Assembly (NCBI RefSeq): GCF_003432485.1
Contig: NZ_QVNQ01000005.1
Location: 558,001 to 622,000 of the forward strand
Direction: 5' to 3'
From: Actinomadura spongiicola
GTDB taxonomy: Bacteria; Actinomycetota; Actinomycetes; Streptosporangiales; Streptosporangiaceae
Length of the DNA: 64,000 bases
The position numbers and the translations under genes are program-made. Numbering within the stretch: the first letter of the stretch is position 1; the number at the start of each line of letters is the position of its first letter. Under the pieces are notes generated by a model, which worked only from the letters and a program-made list of their open reading frames with translations, did no database searches and was not told where the DNA came from. Positions 50,613-60,062 of the stretch are shown in pieces.

Positions 50613-53258
50613 TCAGTGGGCGGCGGCGTCCCAGTCTGCGCCGGTGCCGAGGGCGACGTCCAGACCGACCGACAACGGGTACGCGGTCCTCATCCGGTCG
50701 TCGACGATCTCCGCCACGGCGGCCCGCTCCCCCGGCGCGATCTCCAGCACGAGCTCGTCGTGCACCTGGAGGAGCAGGCGGCTGCGGAGCCCGGCGGCGG
50801 TCAGCGCCTCGTCCACCCGCAGCATCGCGATCTTGACGATGTCGGCGGCGGAGCCCTGCACCGGGGCGTTCAGCGCCATCCGTTCGGCGGTCTCGCGGCG
50901 CTGGCGATTGTCGCTGGTCAGATGCGGCAGGTAGCGGCGGCGGCCGAGGATCGTGCGGGTGTAGCCGGTGACGCGGGCCTCGGCGACGACATGGTCGAGG
51001 TAGTCGCGGACGCCGCCGAGCCGCTCGAAGTAGGCGTCCATCAGCGGACGCGCCTCCGCCATCGGCACGCCGAGCTGCTTGGCCAGCCCGAACGCCGACA
51101 GCCCGTAGGCCAGCCCGTACGACATCGCCTTGATCCGGCGGCGCATGTCCGGGGTGACCGCGCCGGGGGCGACGCCGAACACCCGCGCCGCCATCGTGGT
51201 GTGCAGGTCCTCGCCGGACTCGAACGCGGCCAGCAGGGTGGGATCCTGCGACCGATGCGCCATGACGCGCAGTTCGAGCTGCCCGTAGTCGGCCGTCATC
51301 AACGCCTCGTAGCCGTCGCCCGGTAGGAACGCGCGGCGGATGCGGCGGCCCTCCTCCGTCCGGATCGGGATGACCTGGAGGTTCGGCTCGATCGAGCTGA
51401 GGCGTCCGGTGGCGGCGACGGTCTGCTGGAACGTGGTGTGGATCCGGCCGTCCGCGCCGATCTCCCTGATCAGCCCGGCGACCGTCGTGCGCAGGCGCGC
51501 CTGGTCGCGGTGGCGGAGCAGGACCTGGGGAAGGCCGTTGTCGGTCTGGGTGGCGAGCCAGGTCAGCGCGTCCAGGTCGGTGGAGTACCCGGACTTGATC
51601 TTCTTGGTCTTCGGCAGCCCCAGCTCGCCGAACAGGACCTCCTGGAGCTGCTTCGTCGACCCCGGGTTGAAGCGGCGCCCGGCGATCTCGGCGGCCTCGT
51701 CGGCGGCGCGTTCCATCGCGTCGGCGAAATGCCGCTCCAGCTCGTCGAGCAGGCCGGCTTCGACGTGGACGCCCGCGCGTTCGGCGCGGGCCAGCAGCCT
51801 CGACAGGGGCAGTTCCACGTCGCGCAGCACCCCGTCCAGGCCCGTGGCGGCGAGTTCGCCCGCGAACGTGCCCGCGAGGTCGAGGACGGCGCGGGCGCTC
51901 GTCATCAGCCCGGCCGCGCCGTCGCCCGACGGGCGGCGGCCGAGATGCCGTCCGGCGAGGTCGGCGATGCCGTAGGCGGCGAGGCCCGGGAGCAGCAGGT
52001 AGGCGGCCAGCGCGATGTCGCTGGTGACACCGTCCAGCGGCCAGCCGCGCTCGCCGAACACGCACAGCAGCGCCTTCAGGTCGTGCACCGCCTTCGGACG
52101 GTCCGGGTCGGCGAGCCAGTCCGTGAGGGCGCGTTCGTCGGCCTCGGTGAGCCGGGACGGTTCGAACGCCGCGGCGAACCCGTCCCCGGTGGCCAGCGCG
52201 ATCCGGGTGACGTCGCCCGCGCCGCGCGTCCACGTATGGTCGGCGGCGAGGCCCGTCGGCCCGGTCGCCCGGGTCGAGAGCCAGTCCGGCAGCTCGCCGG
52301 GCTCCAGCTCGCGTCCCATGATCGGTTCGGGTTCGGTGGCCCCGGCCGCTCCGCCGGTGCCGCGGCCTCCGCCGGGGTCGGCGGCGAAGAGACGCTGCCG
52401 GAGGCTGGCGTTGCGGAACTCCAGCTCGTCCAGCAGGGACGTGAACGCGGCCAGGTCGTAGGGCCGCCGCCGCAGGTCGTCGAGCCCGACCGGCAGGTCG
52501 AGGTCGCGGACGAGTTCGGTCAGCCGCCGGTTCAGCCGGACCGTGTCCAGCGCGGCGCGCAACTTCTCGCCCGCCTTCCCCTTCACCTCGTCCGCGCGGT
52601 CCACCAGCGCGTCGAGGGAGCCGAACTCGCGGATCCAGCGGGCGGCGGTCTTCTCGCCGATGCCGGGGATGCTCGGCAGGTTGTCGGACGGGTCGCCGCG
52701 CAGCGCCGCGAAGTCCGGGTACTGCGCGGGCGTCAGCCCGTACTTCTCCTCGACCGCTGCGGGCGTGTAGCGGATCATCTCCGAGGCCGTCCGGTAGAAG
52801 TACAGGACGGTGACGTCGTCGCCGACGAGTTGGAGCGCATCCCGGTCACCGGTGACGATCAGCACCGGAAGGCCCTCGGCCTCGGCCCTGGTCGTGACGG
52901 ACGCGATGACGTCGTCGGCCTCGTAGCCGGGAACCCTCAGCACCGGCAGGCTCATGGCGGCGAGGAGCCGGTCCAGGATCTCCACCTGGCTTCCGAACTC
53001 CGGCGGCGACTTGGCCCGGCCCGCCTTGTACTCGGGGAACGCCTCCGTCCGGAACGTCCGCCGCGACACGTCGAACGCGACGGCCGCGTGCGTGGGACGC
53101 TCGTCGCGCAGCGCGTTGGCGAGCATGTTGGCGAACCCGTACACCGCGTTCGTCGGCTGACCGGTCGTCGTGCTGAAGTTCTCGACGGGCAGCGCGTAGA
53201 ACGCCCGGTAGGCCAGCGAGTGGCCGTCCAGGAGCAGCAGCCGGGGCCGGTCCGTCAT
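50613..53258 (-). CDS. polA: DNA polymerase I
   Basis: An 881-residue DNA polymerase I for Okazaki-fragment processing and repair. The N-terminal 290 residues are the 5'-3' exonuclease (LLLDGHSLAYRAFYALP, VPGYEADDVIASVTTRAE, GDPSDNLPSIPGIGEKTAAR). The middle region, about 310-480, is a degenerate 3'-5' exonuclease domain without obvious catalytic Asp/Glu, as in other actinobacterial PolA. The polymerase has motif A TADYGQLELRVMAH, motif B RRRIKAMSYGLAYGLS and motif C LLQVHDELVLE. ATG 53258 is preferred to GTG 53264. It is likely the first gene of the polA-ppa-monooxygenase unit. Confidence 0.97.
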   Translation of the reverse strand: MTDRPRLLLLDGHSLAYRAFYALPVENFSTTTGQPTNAVYGFANMLANALRDERPTHAAVAFDVSRRTFRTEAFPEYKAGRAKSPPEFGSQVEILDRLLAAMSLPVLRVPGYEADDVIASVTTRAEAEGLPVLIVTGDRDALQLVGDDVTVLYFYRTASEMIRYTPAAVEEKYGLTPAQYPDFAALRGDPSDNLPSIPGIGEKTAARWIREFGSLDALVDRADEVKGKAGEKLRAALDTVRLNRRLTELVRDLDLPVGLDDLRRRPYDLAAFTSLLDELEFRNASLRQRLFAADPGGGRGTGGAAGATEPEPIMGRELEPGELPDWLSTRATGPTGLAADHTWTRGAGDVTRIALATGDGFAAAFEPSRLTEADERALTDWLADPDRPKAVHDLKALLCVFGERGWPLDGVTSDIALAAYLLLPGLAAYGIADLAGRHLGRRPSGDGAAGLMTSARAVLDLAGTFAGELAATGLDGVLRDVELPLSRLLARAERAGVHVEAGLLDELERHFADAMERAADEAAEIAGRRFNPGSTKQLQEVLFGELGLPKTKKIKSGYSTDLDALTWLATQTDNGLPQVLLRHRDQARLRTTVAGLIREIGADGRIHTTFQQTVAATGRLSSIEPNLQVIPIRTEEGRRIRRAFLPGDGYEALMTADYGQLELRVMAHRSQDPTLLAAFESGEDLHTTMAARVFGVAPGAVTPDMRRRIKAMSYGLAYGLSAFGLAKQLGVPMAEARPLMDAYFERLGGVRDYLDHVVAEARVTGYTRTILGRRRYLPHLTSDNRQRRETAERMALNAPVQGSAADIVKIAMLRVDEALTAAGLRSRLLLQVHDELVLEIAPGERAAVAEIVDDRMRTAYPLSVGLDVALGTGADWDAAAH

Positions 53259-53320
53259 GGCCACATCCTGACATCTGGAACCTCGGGCATGAAGCAGCCG
53301 GTGAAGGTGTTGGGACGGCC

Positions 53321-54168
53321 ATGACTAAGATCGATTTGGGCAGGCTCGGAATCTGGCGTCCCCAGGGTGACCTCGACCCCGGGCTGGCCAAGGACGTCGA
53401 GGACCTCGGCTACGGCACCATCTGGGTCGGCGCGTCGCCCGGCGGCGACCTGGACGTGGTGGAGCGGCTCCTCGCGGCGACCGACCGCGTCGTGGTGGCG
53501 ACCGGCATCGTGAACATGTGGGCCACGCGGGCCGACGAGGTCGCGGCGTCCTACCACCGGCTCGCCGACGCGTACGGCGGGCGGTTCCTGCTCGGGGTCG
53601 GCATCGGCCACCCGGAGGCGACGCGGGAGTACCGCAGCCGTACGAGACGATCGTCCGCTACCTCGACGACCTGGACGCCGCGAACGTGCCCGCCGAGAGG
53701 CGGGTGCTGGCCGCGCTGGGGCCGAAGGTGCTGCGGCTGGCGGCGGAACGCGCCGCCGGCGCGCACCCGTACCTGACGACGCCCGAGCACACCCGCCGGG
53801 CGAGGGAGACGCTGGGCCCCGGCCCGCTCCTCGCCCCGGAGCAGAAGGTCGTGGTCGACGGCGATCCCCGTCGCGCCCGCGCTTTGGGCCGGGAGGGGAT
53901 CGCCTACTACCTGGGGTTGGGCAACTACGTCGCCAACCTCAAGAGGCTCGGCTTCACCGACGCGGACGTGACCGGCGAGGGCAGCGACGCGCTCGTGGAC
54001 GGGCTGGTCGCACACGGCAAGCCGGCGGCGGTGGCAGCGCGGCTGACCGCCCATCTGGACGCGGGCGCCGACCATGTGGCCGTCCAGGTGCTGACCGGGT
54101 CCGGCGGCGACCCTCGTCCCGCCCTGCGCGCGATCGCCGAGGCGGCCGCGCCGACCCCGCCCCGCTGA
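53321..54168 (+). pseudogene. Frameshifted LLM-class F420-dependent oxidoreductase
   Basis: The first frame (from 53321) encodes the N-terminal part of a luciferase-like F420 oxidoreductase (GIWRPQGDLDPGLAKDVEDL, YGTIWVGASPGGDLDVVERL, GGRFLLGVGIGHPEATREYR). From about 53640 the matching continuation is in another frame (PYETIVRYLDDLDAANVPAE, then LTTPEHTRRARETLGPG and LAPEQKVVVDGDPRRAR), ending at 54168. One missing C in CGCAGCCGTACGAG near 53636-53642 would restore RSPYETIV, so the break is a single-base deletion or a sequence error. Intact length would be about 283 residues, usual for the family. Confidence 0.82.
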
Positions 54169-54189
54169 GCCCGGTCTGCTTAACGTGCC

Positions 54190-54220
54190 GAGGGACGCGC
54201 CCAGAGCGGGCGCGTCCCTC
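54190..54220. terminator. Bidirectional terminator hairpin
   Basis: GAGGGACGCGCCC (54190-54202) pairs perfectly with GGGCGCGTCCCTC (54208-54220) around a 5-nt loop. It lies between the convergent oxidoreductase and M28 peptidase genes. Confidence 0.85.
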
Positions 54221-54250
54221 AGACGGATCGGAACAAGGGTCGGGTCGGCG

Positions 54251-55762
54251 TCACCGGGTCGCGTAGGACCCGATCACGCTCGGCGGGGCGAGCCGGGCAG
54301 GCGCCTGCCTGCGGGTCAGCTCGTTGCCGTTGACCGTCAGGGTGCTGTGGGCGAAGAACTGGGTGATCGCGGCCGCGCCGTCGGTCATCTCGTCGAGGCC
54401 CTGAAGGTGCACGTTCTCGTAGCGGTCGCAGACGGAGTGGTAGCACGGGTCGTACGCCTGACCGGCCGTTCCGCCGTACACCCTGGCCTGCTCGGCCGTC
54501 TTGATGCCTTCGGCTCCGGTGGCCAGGCCACCGGCGGGGATGCCCACGCTGATGAAGGCGTTGTAGTCCGACCGTCCGTCGAACGCCGACTCGTCGGTGG
54601 CCAGCTTCCGCTGCGCGAAGTAGTCGGTGAACGCCTTCTCGATCGCGCCGGACCCGGCGGGCGGCGGGACGTTGCTCGCGCCCGTGCTGTTGTCGCCGTC
54701 GTAGACGAACCGCACGTAGTTCGGCGAGCCGATCATGTCGAAGTTGAGGTTCAGCGCGATCTTGTCGCGTTCGGCCTGGGAGAGGCTGTCGACGTAGTAC
54801 TGCGAGCCGAGCAGGCCTTCCTCCTCGGCGCCCCAGAACGCGAACCGCACCTTGTTGCGGAGCTGCTTGTCGTTGAGCTTGCGGATCTGCTTGGCCAGCT
54901 CCAGCACCGCCGCGGTGCCCGACGCGTTGTCGTTGATGCCGGGGCCCTCGGCGACGCTGTCGTTGTGGGCGCCGACCACAACGATGTTGTCGGCCTTGCC
55001 ACGGTCGGTGTCGGCGATGACGTTGGCCGCCTCGCGCTTCTCGGAGAGGGTGTCGGTCCTGACCCGCAGCGTCACGCCGCCGTTCTGCGCCTGCTCGACG
55101 AGGGCGCGTCCGAGGGCGTTGGTCGGGCCGATCACCGGAACGCCGTACGGCTTGCCGAGCGTGCCGGCGACGGGCCCGGGCTGGGTGGGAAGCTGGTAGA
55201 TGACGACCGCGGCGGCACCCGCGGCGATCGCGTTGTCGGTCTTGAGGGCGAACAGGCAGCCGCCGCGCTGGATCAACGCGATGTGGCCCTTGGGGAACCC
55301 GTTGAAGTCGTCGGCCTCGCACCCGCTGCCGAGGCCGGTCGCGCCGGGGTCGACGGGGGACGCGGCGGCGGTGACGTCACCGGCCCCGGAGTACTGCATG
55401 GTGCGGTAGTCGGTGCCGGGCTCGAACGTCTTGGCGTCGGGCTCGGTCTGGGCGAACGTCGGTTCGCTCCGCTCCTGCCAGAAGTCGAAGCCGAACTTCT
55501 GGACCTTCGGAGCATATCCGGCCCGTTTCAGCTGGTCGGCAAGGTACTTGACGGTGATCACGTGACCGGGAAGTCCGGCGGCCCTGTTCCCGCCGTTGGC
55601 GTCCGCGATCTTCTGCAGGTTCAATTGGTGATGGCGGACGTTCTTGAGCGTGACGAGCTGGGCCAACTTCGACTGCGTCGGCGCCGCCTGGACCGGCGCC
55701 GCCGCCAGGGATGTGGCGGCGAGCGACAGCCCGAGGAGCGTGGCAAGCGCGGCTCTGCGCAT
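54251..55762 (-). CDS. Secreted M28-family aminopeptidase
   Basis: A 503-residue precursor. The signal peptide is ATLLGLSLAATSLAAAPVQA after MRRA. A protease-associated domain (GFPKGHIALIQRGGCLFALK, AAAVVIYQLPTQPGP) is inserted in the N-terminal half. Zinc ligands are VVGAHNDSVAEGPGINDNAS, AFWGAEEEGLLGSQY, LNFDMIGSPNYVRF and the C-terminal PCYHSVCDRYENV. The layout resembles Streptomyces griseus aminopeptidase with a PA domain. ATG 55762 is preferred (GGAGA upstream). It acts outside the cell in peptide scavenging. Confidence 0.92.
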   Translation of the reverse strand: MRRAALATLLGLSLAATSLAAAPVQAAPTQSKLAQLVTLKNVRHHQLNLQKIADANGGNRAAGLPGHVITVKYLADQLKRAGYAPKVQKFGFDFWQERSEPTFAQTEPDAKTFEPGTDYRTMQYSGAGDVTAAASPVDPGATGLGSGCEADDFNGFPKGHIALIQRGGCLFALKTDNAIAAGAAAVVIYQLPTQPGPVAGTLGKPYGVPVIGPTNALGRALVEQAQNGGVTLRVRTDTLSEKREAANVIADTDRGKADNIVVVGAHNDSVAEGPGINDNASGTAAVLELAKQIRKLNDKQLRNKVRFAFWGAEEEGLLGSQYYVDSLSQAERDKIALNLNFDMIGSPNYVRFVYDGDNSTGASNVPPPAGSGAIEKAFTDYFAQRKLATDESAFDGRSDYNAFISVGIPAGGLATGAEGIKTAEQARVYGGTAGQAYDPCYHSVCDRYENVHLQGLDEMTDGAAAITQFFAHSTLTVNGNELTRRQAPARLAPPSVIGSYATR

Positions 55763-56008
55763 GGCTCGGTCTCCGATGGGATGAGGGATGGAGCAGACCG
55801 AAGCCTGCCATGCCGACATTTCGCGCAACAAGTCACAACTCGGCCAACATCGGCCTCATCCGGAATCGGACGGTAAGCGAGACGTTGCCGTCCGCATTCC
55901 GAAAAGCACAGATGTTGTCCAAATGCGGATTTTGCTCTGGCTTTACGCACGTCGGCGTCTATAGGCTCCGTGAGCTTCGGTGAGGCGGAACAACGCAGGG
56001 AGTGACCA

Positions 56009-58552
56009 GTGTCGAAGTCGGAGAACCCCGGCGGGACGCACGGGCGGCCGCGCACACGACCGATCTGGCGCAGGATCGCGCTGCTCCTGGCGGTGCCGCT
56101 GTCGGCGCTGTTCGTGTTGTGGGCCATCCCGGCCACCGTGACCGTGTCCAACGCGCTCCAGCGCTTCGACTTCTCGACCGTCTACAACAACGTCGCCGTG
56201 CCGGCCACGACCGTGACCGAGGCGCTCCAGGAGGAACGTGCCACCGCCGTCCGGCTCCTGCACCGGTTCAGGGTCGCGGACAGGCAGCGCTTCGGCGAGC
56301 AGGTGGCCAAGACCGACGCCGCCGTGGCCGCGTTCCGCAGACGGGCCCTGTCGGGGGACACCACGGACGCCATGGACGACACCATGACGTCCCGCGTGCG
56401 CAAGCTCAGCGACGCCTACAACGAGCTCGTGACGCTGCGGGAGCGGGTCGGCATCGGCGGCACCACGGCGTTCGGGGCCATCGACGGGTACAGCAAGGTC
56501 GCCGACATCACGATCCGGCTGCTGACCACGCTGGTGAGCGTCGACGACGTCACCGTCTACCAGCACACCACCGCGCTGCTGCACAACTACTGGGCCCGGG
56601 AGTTCATGCTCCGCGAGGACGCCCTGCTGTCCACGATGAGGGCCGGGCCGATGAGCCCGAGCGACCGGGCGGCCTTCGCCGCCTGGGCGGAGAGCCGCGC
56701 CCAGTTCTTCGAACTCGGCCGCGCCGAGGCCGATGGCGAGATCGAGCGGATCATGTACGATCTGGCGAACTCCTCTGAGTTCACCTCATATACGACGCTG
56801 GAGAACAACGTCGTGAACAACGGTCTCGTCCCCGACCCCGGGGAGTGGCGGGCCTCCATCGAGGCCCTCTCCCCGGTATGGCTGGGCGCCGCCGCGAAGG
56901 CGGAGGCCGTGGTGAACGACGACGACGTCCGACCGGCCGGGCGCCGCGTCATGCTCGGGTTCTTCCTGATCGGCGTGGTCGGCCTGCTGGGCCTGGTGGC
57001 CTCGGTGGTGCTGTCGCTGACGTTCGCGCGCCGGCTCACCGCCGAGCTGCGCGAACTCCAGCAGTCGGCGCAGCGGCTGGCGCACGAGCGGCTGCCGCGG
57101 GTCGTGGCGAGGCTGCGCCGCGGCGAGGCGGTGGACGTGGAGGCCGAGTCCCCGATGCCGTCGACCGGCCACACGACCGAGGTCGCCCTGGTCGGCGAGG
57201 CGTTCGGCGCCGTCCAGCGGACCGCGGTCGCCACCGCCGTCGCCGAGTCCGAGCTGCGCGCGAGCATCAACCGGGTCTTCATCAACCTGTCGTGGCGGAG
57301 CCAGTCGCTGCTGCACCGGCAGCTCAGGTTGCTGGACCAGATGGAACGGCGCGCCGCCGGGCCCGAGGAGCTCGACGACCTGTTCCGGCTGGACCACCTC
57401 ACGACCCGGATGCGCCGCCACGCCGAGGGCCTGGTCATCCTCGCCGGGTCGCCGACCGTCCGGGCCTGGGACCACCCGGTCGCCGCCGAGGACGTGGTCC
57501 GCGCCGCGGTCGCCGAGATCGAGGACTACACCCGGGTGGAGCTCACCGGCGCCTCCTCCGTCGCCGTGACCGGCGACGTCGTCGCCGACATCATCCACCT
57601 GCTCGCCGAGCTGATCGAGAACGCGACCGTGTTCTCCCCGCCCACCACCGAGGTGACGGTCAAGCTCGAGACCGTCGCCAACGGCCTCGCGATCGAGGTC
57701 GTCGACCGCGGCATCGGCCTGCACCCGGACGAGCTGGACCAGCTCAACCTGCGGCTCGCCGGCGCCGGCGAGTTCGACCTGGTCGACACCGAACGCCTCG
57801 GCCTGTTCGTCGTCGCGCGGCTCGCCGCCCGGCACGGCGTCAAGGTGTCGCTCCAACCGTCCGCGTACGGCGGGACGACCGCGGTCGTGCTCGTCCCGCA
57901 CGCGCTGGTGACGCTCGACGACGACCTGGCACGTGTCGGCTCCGCCCCCGGGACGGCCCGGACGATGGCGACCGCCCTGATCTCCGGCAACGCGGCCTCC
58001 GGTGACACCCGGCAGCGCCTCGGCCGCCCGTCCCGCCCGGCGCTCCCCCGCGCGGTCGCCGGCCCGCCCGAGGCCGAACCGCAGGACGAGCCGTACGCCG
58101 AGCCTCACGCCGAACCGCAGCACGGGACGTGGGACGAGCGACCCGCCGGACCGCCACCGGCCGCCCCGGTGTTCGAGCAGCCCGCGCCCGCGTTCGGCCC
58201 GACCGGACCACCCGGCCCGGTCCACCGTGATCCGCCGCCGCCCGCCGCGGAGCCCGCGGAGACCGGCGTGGAGTCCAGCGAGGTCACCGGCAGGCTCCCG
58301 AAGCGGGTACGGCAGCGCAACCTCGCCCCGCAGTTGCGCAGGGGCGCCTCACCCGAGCGCGCGGCACCGGCCGCCGCCGCGCCGAACGGCATGACGGACG
58401 GGCCCGACGACGACTTCGAGGAGCCGAGCCCGGAACTCAGCCGCGACCTGATGTCCTCCCTACAGTCGGGATGGCTGCGCGGCAGGGACGTCGACGATGA
58501 ACAAGACGATCCCGGTCCACGCGATGAATGGGATGAATGGGGGGAACGATGA
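56009..58552 (+). CDS. Conservon histidine-kinase-like sensor with NIT and HAMP domains (CvnA)
   Basis: An 847-residue membrane sensor. TM1 is near residues 15-38, followed by an extracellular nitrate/nitrite-sensing-type domain (VTEALQEERATAVRLL...). TM2 (MLGFFLIGVVGLLGLVASVV) leads to HAMP, then a helical region (INLSWRSQSLLHRQLRLLD) and an HATPase domain with N-box ELIENATVFSPP, G1 VDRGIGLHPDEL and RLGLFVVARLAARHG. The last 200 residues are Pro/Glu-rich and disordered. GTG 56009 follows GCAGGGAG. It is the first gene of a cvnABCD cassette, which in Streptomyces works as a GPCR-like signal unit through the GTPase CvnD. Confidence 0.9.
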   Translation: MSKSENPGGTHGRPRTRPIWRRIALLLAVPLSALFVLWAIPATVTVSNALQRFDFSTVYNNVAVPATTVTEALQEERATAVRLLHRFRVADRQRFGEQVAKTDAAVAAFRRRALSGDTTDAMDDTMTSRVRKLSDAYNELVTLRERVGIGGTTAFGAIDGYSKVADITIRLLTTLVSVDDVTVYQHTTALLHNYWAREFMLREDALLSTMRAGPMSPSDRAAFAAWAESRAQFFELGRAEADGEIERIMYDLANSSEFTSYTTLENNVVNNGLVPDPGEWRASIEALSPVWLGAAAKAEAVVNDDDVRPAGRRVMLGFFLIGVVGLLGLVASVVLSLTFARRLTAELRELQQSAQRLAHERLPRVVARLRRGEAVDVEAESPMPSTGHTTEVALVGEAFGAVQRTAVATAVAESELRASINRVFINLSWRSQSLLHRQLRLLDQMERRAAGPEELDDLFRLDHLTTRMRRHAEGLVILAGSPTVRAWDHPVAAEDVVRAAVAEIEDYTRVELTGASSVAVTGDVVADIIHLLAELIENATVFSPPTTEVTVKLETVANGLAIEVVDRGIGLHPDELDQLNLRLAGAGEFDLVDTERLGLFVVARLAARHGVKVSLQPSAYGGTTAVVLVPHALVTLDDDLARVGSAPGTARTMATALISGNAASGDTRQRLGRPSRPALPRAVAGPPEAEPQDEPYAEPHAEPQHGTWDERPAGPPPAAPVFEQPAPAFGPTGPPGPVHRDPPPPAAEPAETGVESSEVTGRLPKRVRQRNLAPQLRRGASPERAAPAAAAPNGMTDGPDDDFEEPSPELSRDLMSSLQSGWLRGRDVDDEQDDPGPRDEWDEWGER

Positions 58553-58989
58553 CCCAGTACGGTCACGCCTCGGGCGAGTTCGACTGGCTCCTGGAGGACC
58601 TGGTGCAGCGGGTCGGTGAGGTCCAGCAGGCCGTCCTGCTGTCCCGGGACGGCCTGGTCATGGGCGCCTCGGGCGGCGTCACCCGCAAGGACGCGGAGTT
58701 CCTCGCGGCGCTGTCGTCGGGCTTCCACAGCCTCGCCAACGGCGCCCGCGAGCACTTCCAGGCCAAACACGTGCGGCAGACGGTCGTCGAGCTGGACGGC
58801 CTGCTGTTCTTCGTCATGCCGGCGGGCAACGGAAGCTGTCTGGCCGTGCTCAGCGACGCGGGCGGCAACGCCGGCCTCGTCGCCTACGAGACGACCATGC
58901 TGATCAAACGGGTGCGGCGGCAGCTGTCGGCGTCGCCGCGCGGCGCGGCCCCGCAGGATCCGTCACTGCGCTCGGGCGCCTCGGGCTGA
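58549..58989 (+). CDS. Conservon roadblock/LC7-domain protein (CvnB)
   Basis: A 146-residue roadblock/LC7 protein (LLEDLVQRVGEVQQAVLLSR, DGLVMGASGGVTRKDAEFLA, LDGLLFFVMPAGNGSCLAVLS). It likely regulates the CvnD GTPase. ATG 58549 overlaps the cvnA stop (ATGA). Confidence 0.92.
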   Translation: MTQYGHASGEFDWLLEDLVQRVGEVQQAVLLSRDGLVMGASGGVTRKDAEFLAALSSGFHSLANGAREHFQAKHVRQTVVELDGLLFFVMPAGNGSCLAVLSDAGGNAGLVAYETTMLIKRVRRQLSASPRGAAPQDPSLRSGASG

Positions 58990-58996
58990 TCCCGCC

Positions 58997-59371
58997 GTGG
59001 AGACTCCGCGAGAACGCTGGATCGGGCAGGACGCCGGCCCGGTCGTGCGGCCGTACGCGGTGACCCGGGGACGCACCCGTCCCCGGGGAGTCGTCATCGA
59101 CCTGGTGACCATCCTCGTCGCGACCGGCCGGACCCCCGGCGAGAAGGTGTGGCTGTCCCGCGAGCAGCGGCGGCTGCTGGAACTGTGCCGGCGGCCGTCC
59201 ACGCCCGCCGACCTGGCCTCGGAGATCGACCTGCCGTTCCGGGTCGTGCAGATCCTGCTGGAGGACCTGTACCAGTACGGGCTGATCGAGGAGACGGCAC
59301 CGGCCGAGCAGTCCGACCGCCCCGACCCCCGAATCCTGATGAGGGTGCTCGATGAACTTCGCCGCCTTTAA
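58997..59371 (+). CDS. Conservon DUF742 protein (CvnC)
   Basis: A 124-residue DUF742 protein with VVRPYAVTRGRTRP, the winged-helix-like CRRPSTPADLASEIDLPFRV and VQILLEDLYQYGLIE. It overlaps cvnD by 20 bp. Confidence 0.9.
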   Translation: METPRERWIGQDAGPVVRPYAVTRGRTRPRGVVIDLVTILVATGRTPGEKVWLSREQRRLLELCRRPSTPADLASEIDLPFRVVQILLEDLYQYGLIEETAPAEQSDRPDPRILMRVLDELRRL

Positions 59372-60062
59372 TCCCGCTTCGGGGAAGGCCCCCGGCGCCT
59401 GGGAACCCGCTCCCGCTCCCGCTCCCGCTCCCCCTCGTACTTCCGCTCCCGCTCCCGGACACGACGTCCCGGCGTCCATGGCGCCGTCCCCGGCACCGTA
59501 CGCGCCGGACGCCGACGTCCCGCTGCACACGTTGAAGATCCTGGTGGCCGGTGGCTTCGGGGTCGGCAAGACCACGCTCGTCGGCTCGGTGAGCGAGATC
59601 CGCCCGCTGCGCACGGAGGAGGCCCTCACCGACGTGTCCGTCGGCGTCGACGACCTCGGCGGCGTGGAACGCAAGACCACCACGACCGTCGCCATGGACT
59701 TCGGGCGGCTGACGTTCTCCGGCGGCGTCCGGCTGTACCTGTTCGGGACGCCCGGTCAGGAGCGGTTCTGGTTCATGTGGGACCAGATCTCCTACGGCGC
59801 GGTCGGCGCGATCGTCCTGGTCGACACGCGGCGGCTCACCTCGAGCTTCGCCTCCATCGACTTCTTCGAACAGCGGCGGATCCCGTTCGTCGTGGCCGCC
59901 AACGTGTTCGACGGCGCCCGCCGCTACCACGCCGAGCAGATCCGCGAGGCGCTCGACGTCGACCCGAACGTCCCGGTGCTGCTGTGCGACGTGCGCCAGC
60001 GGGAGTCGGCGAAGGGCATCCTCGTCGCGCTGGTCGAGCACGCGCTCCGGTCGTCACGCTGA
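59352..60062 (+). CDS. Conservon ATP/GTP-binding protein (CvnD)
   Basis: A 236-residue Ras-like GTPase. A Pro/Ala-rich N-terminal tail (from a hexameric DNA repeat) precedes the P-loop VAGGFGVGKTTLVGSVSEIR, switch region TTTTVAMDFGRL and G3 YLFGTPGQERFWFMWDQIS. The G4 NKxD motif is replaced by ANVFDGARRYH, as in other CvnD proteins. Its stop overlaps the convergent TetR gene by 9 bp. Confidence 0.93.
   Translation: MNFAAFNPASGKAPGAWEPAPAPAPAPPRTSAPAPGHDVPASMAPSPAPYAPDADVPLHTLKILVAGGFGVGKTTLVGSVSEIRPLRTEEALTDVSVGVDDLGGVERKTTTTVAMDFGRLTFSGGVRLYLFGTPGQERFWFMWDQISYGAVGAIVLVDTRRLTSSFASIDFFEQRRIPFVVAANVFDGARRYHAEQIREALDVDPNVPVLLCDVRQRESAKGILVALVEHALRSSR
59406..59431 (+). repeat. CCCGCT hexamer repeat in cvnD
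   Basis: Four consecutive CCCGCT units starting at 59406 (with later partial copies) encode the Pro-Ala stretch in the N-terminal tail of the CvnD-like GTPase. Such runs are slippage-prone, so tail length may vary between strains. Confidence 0.85.
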
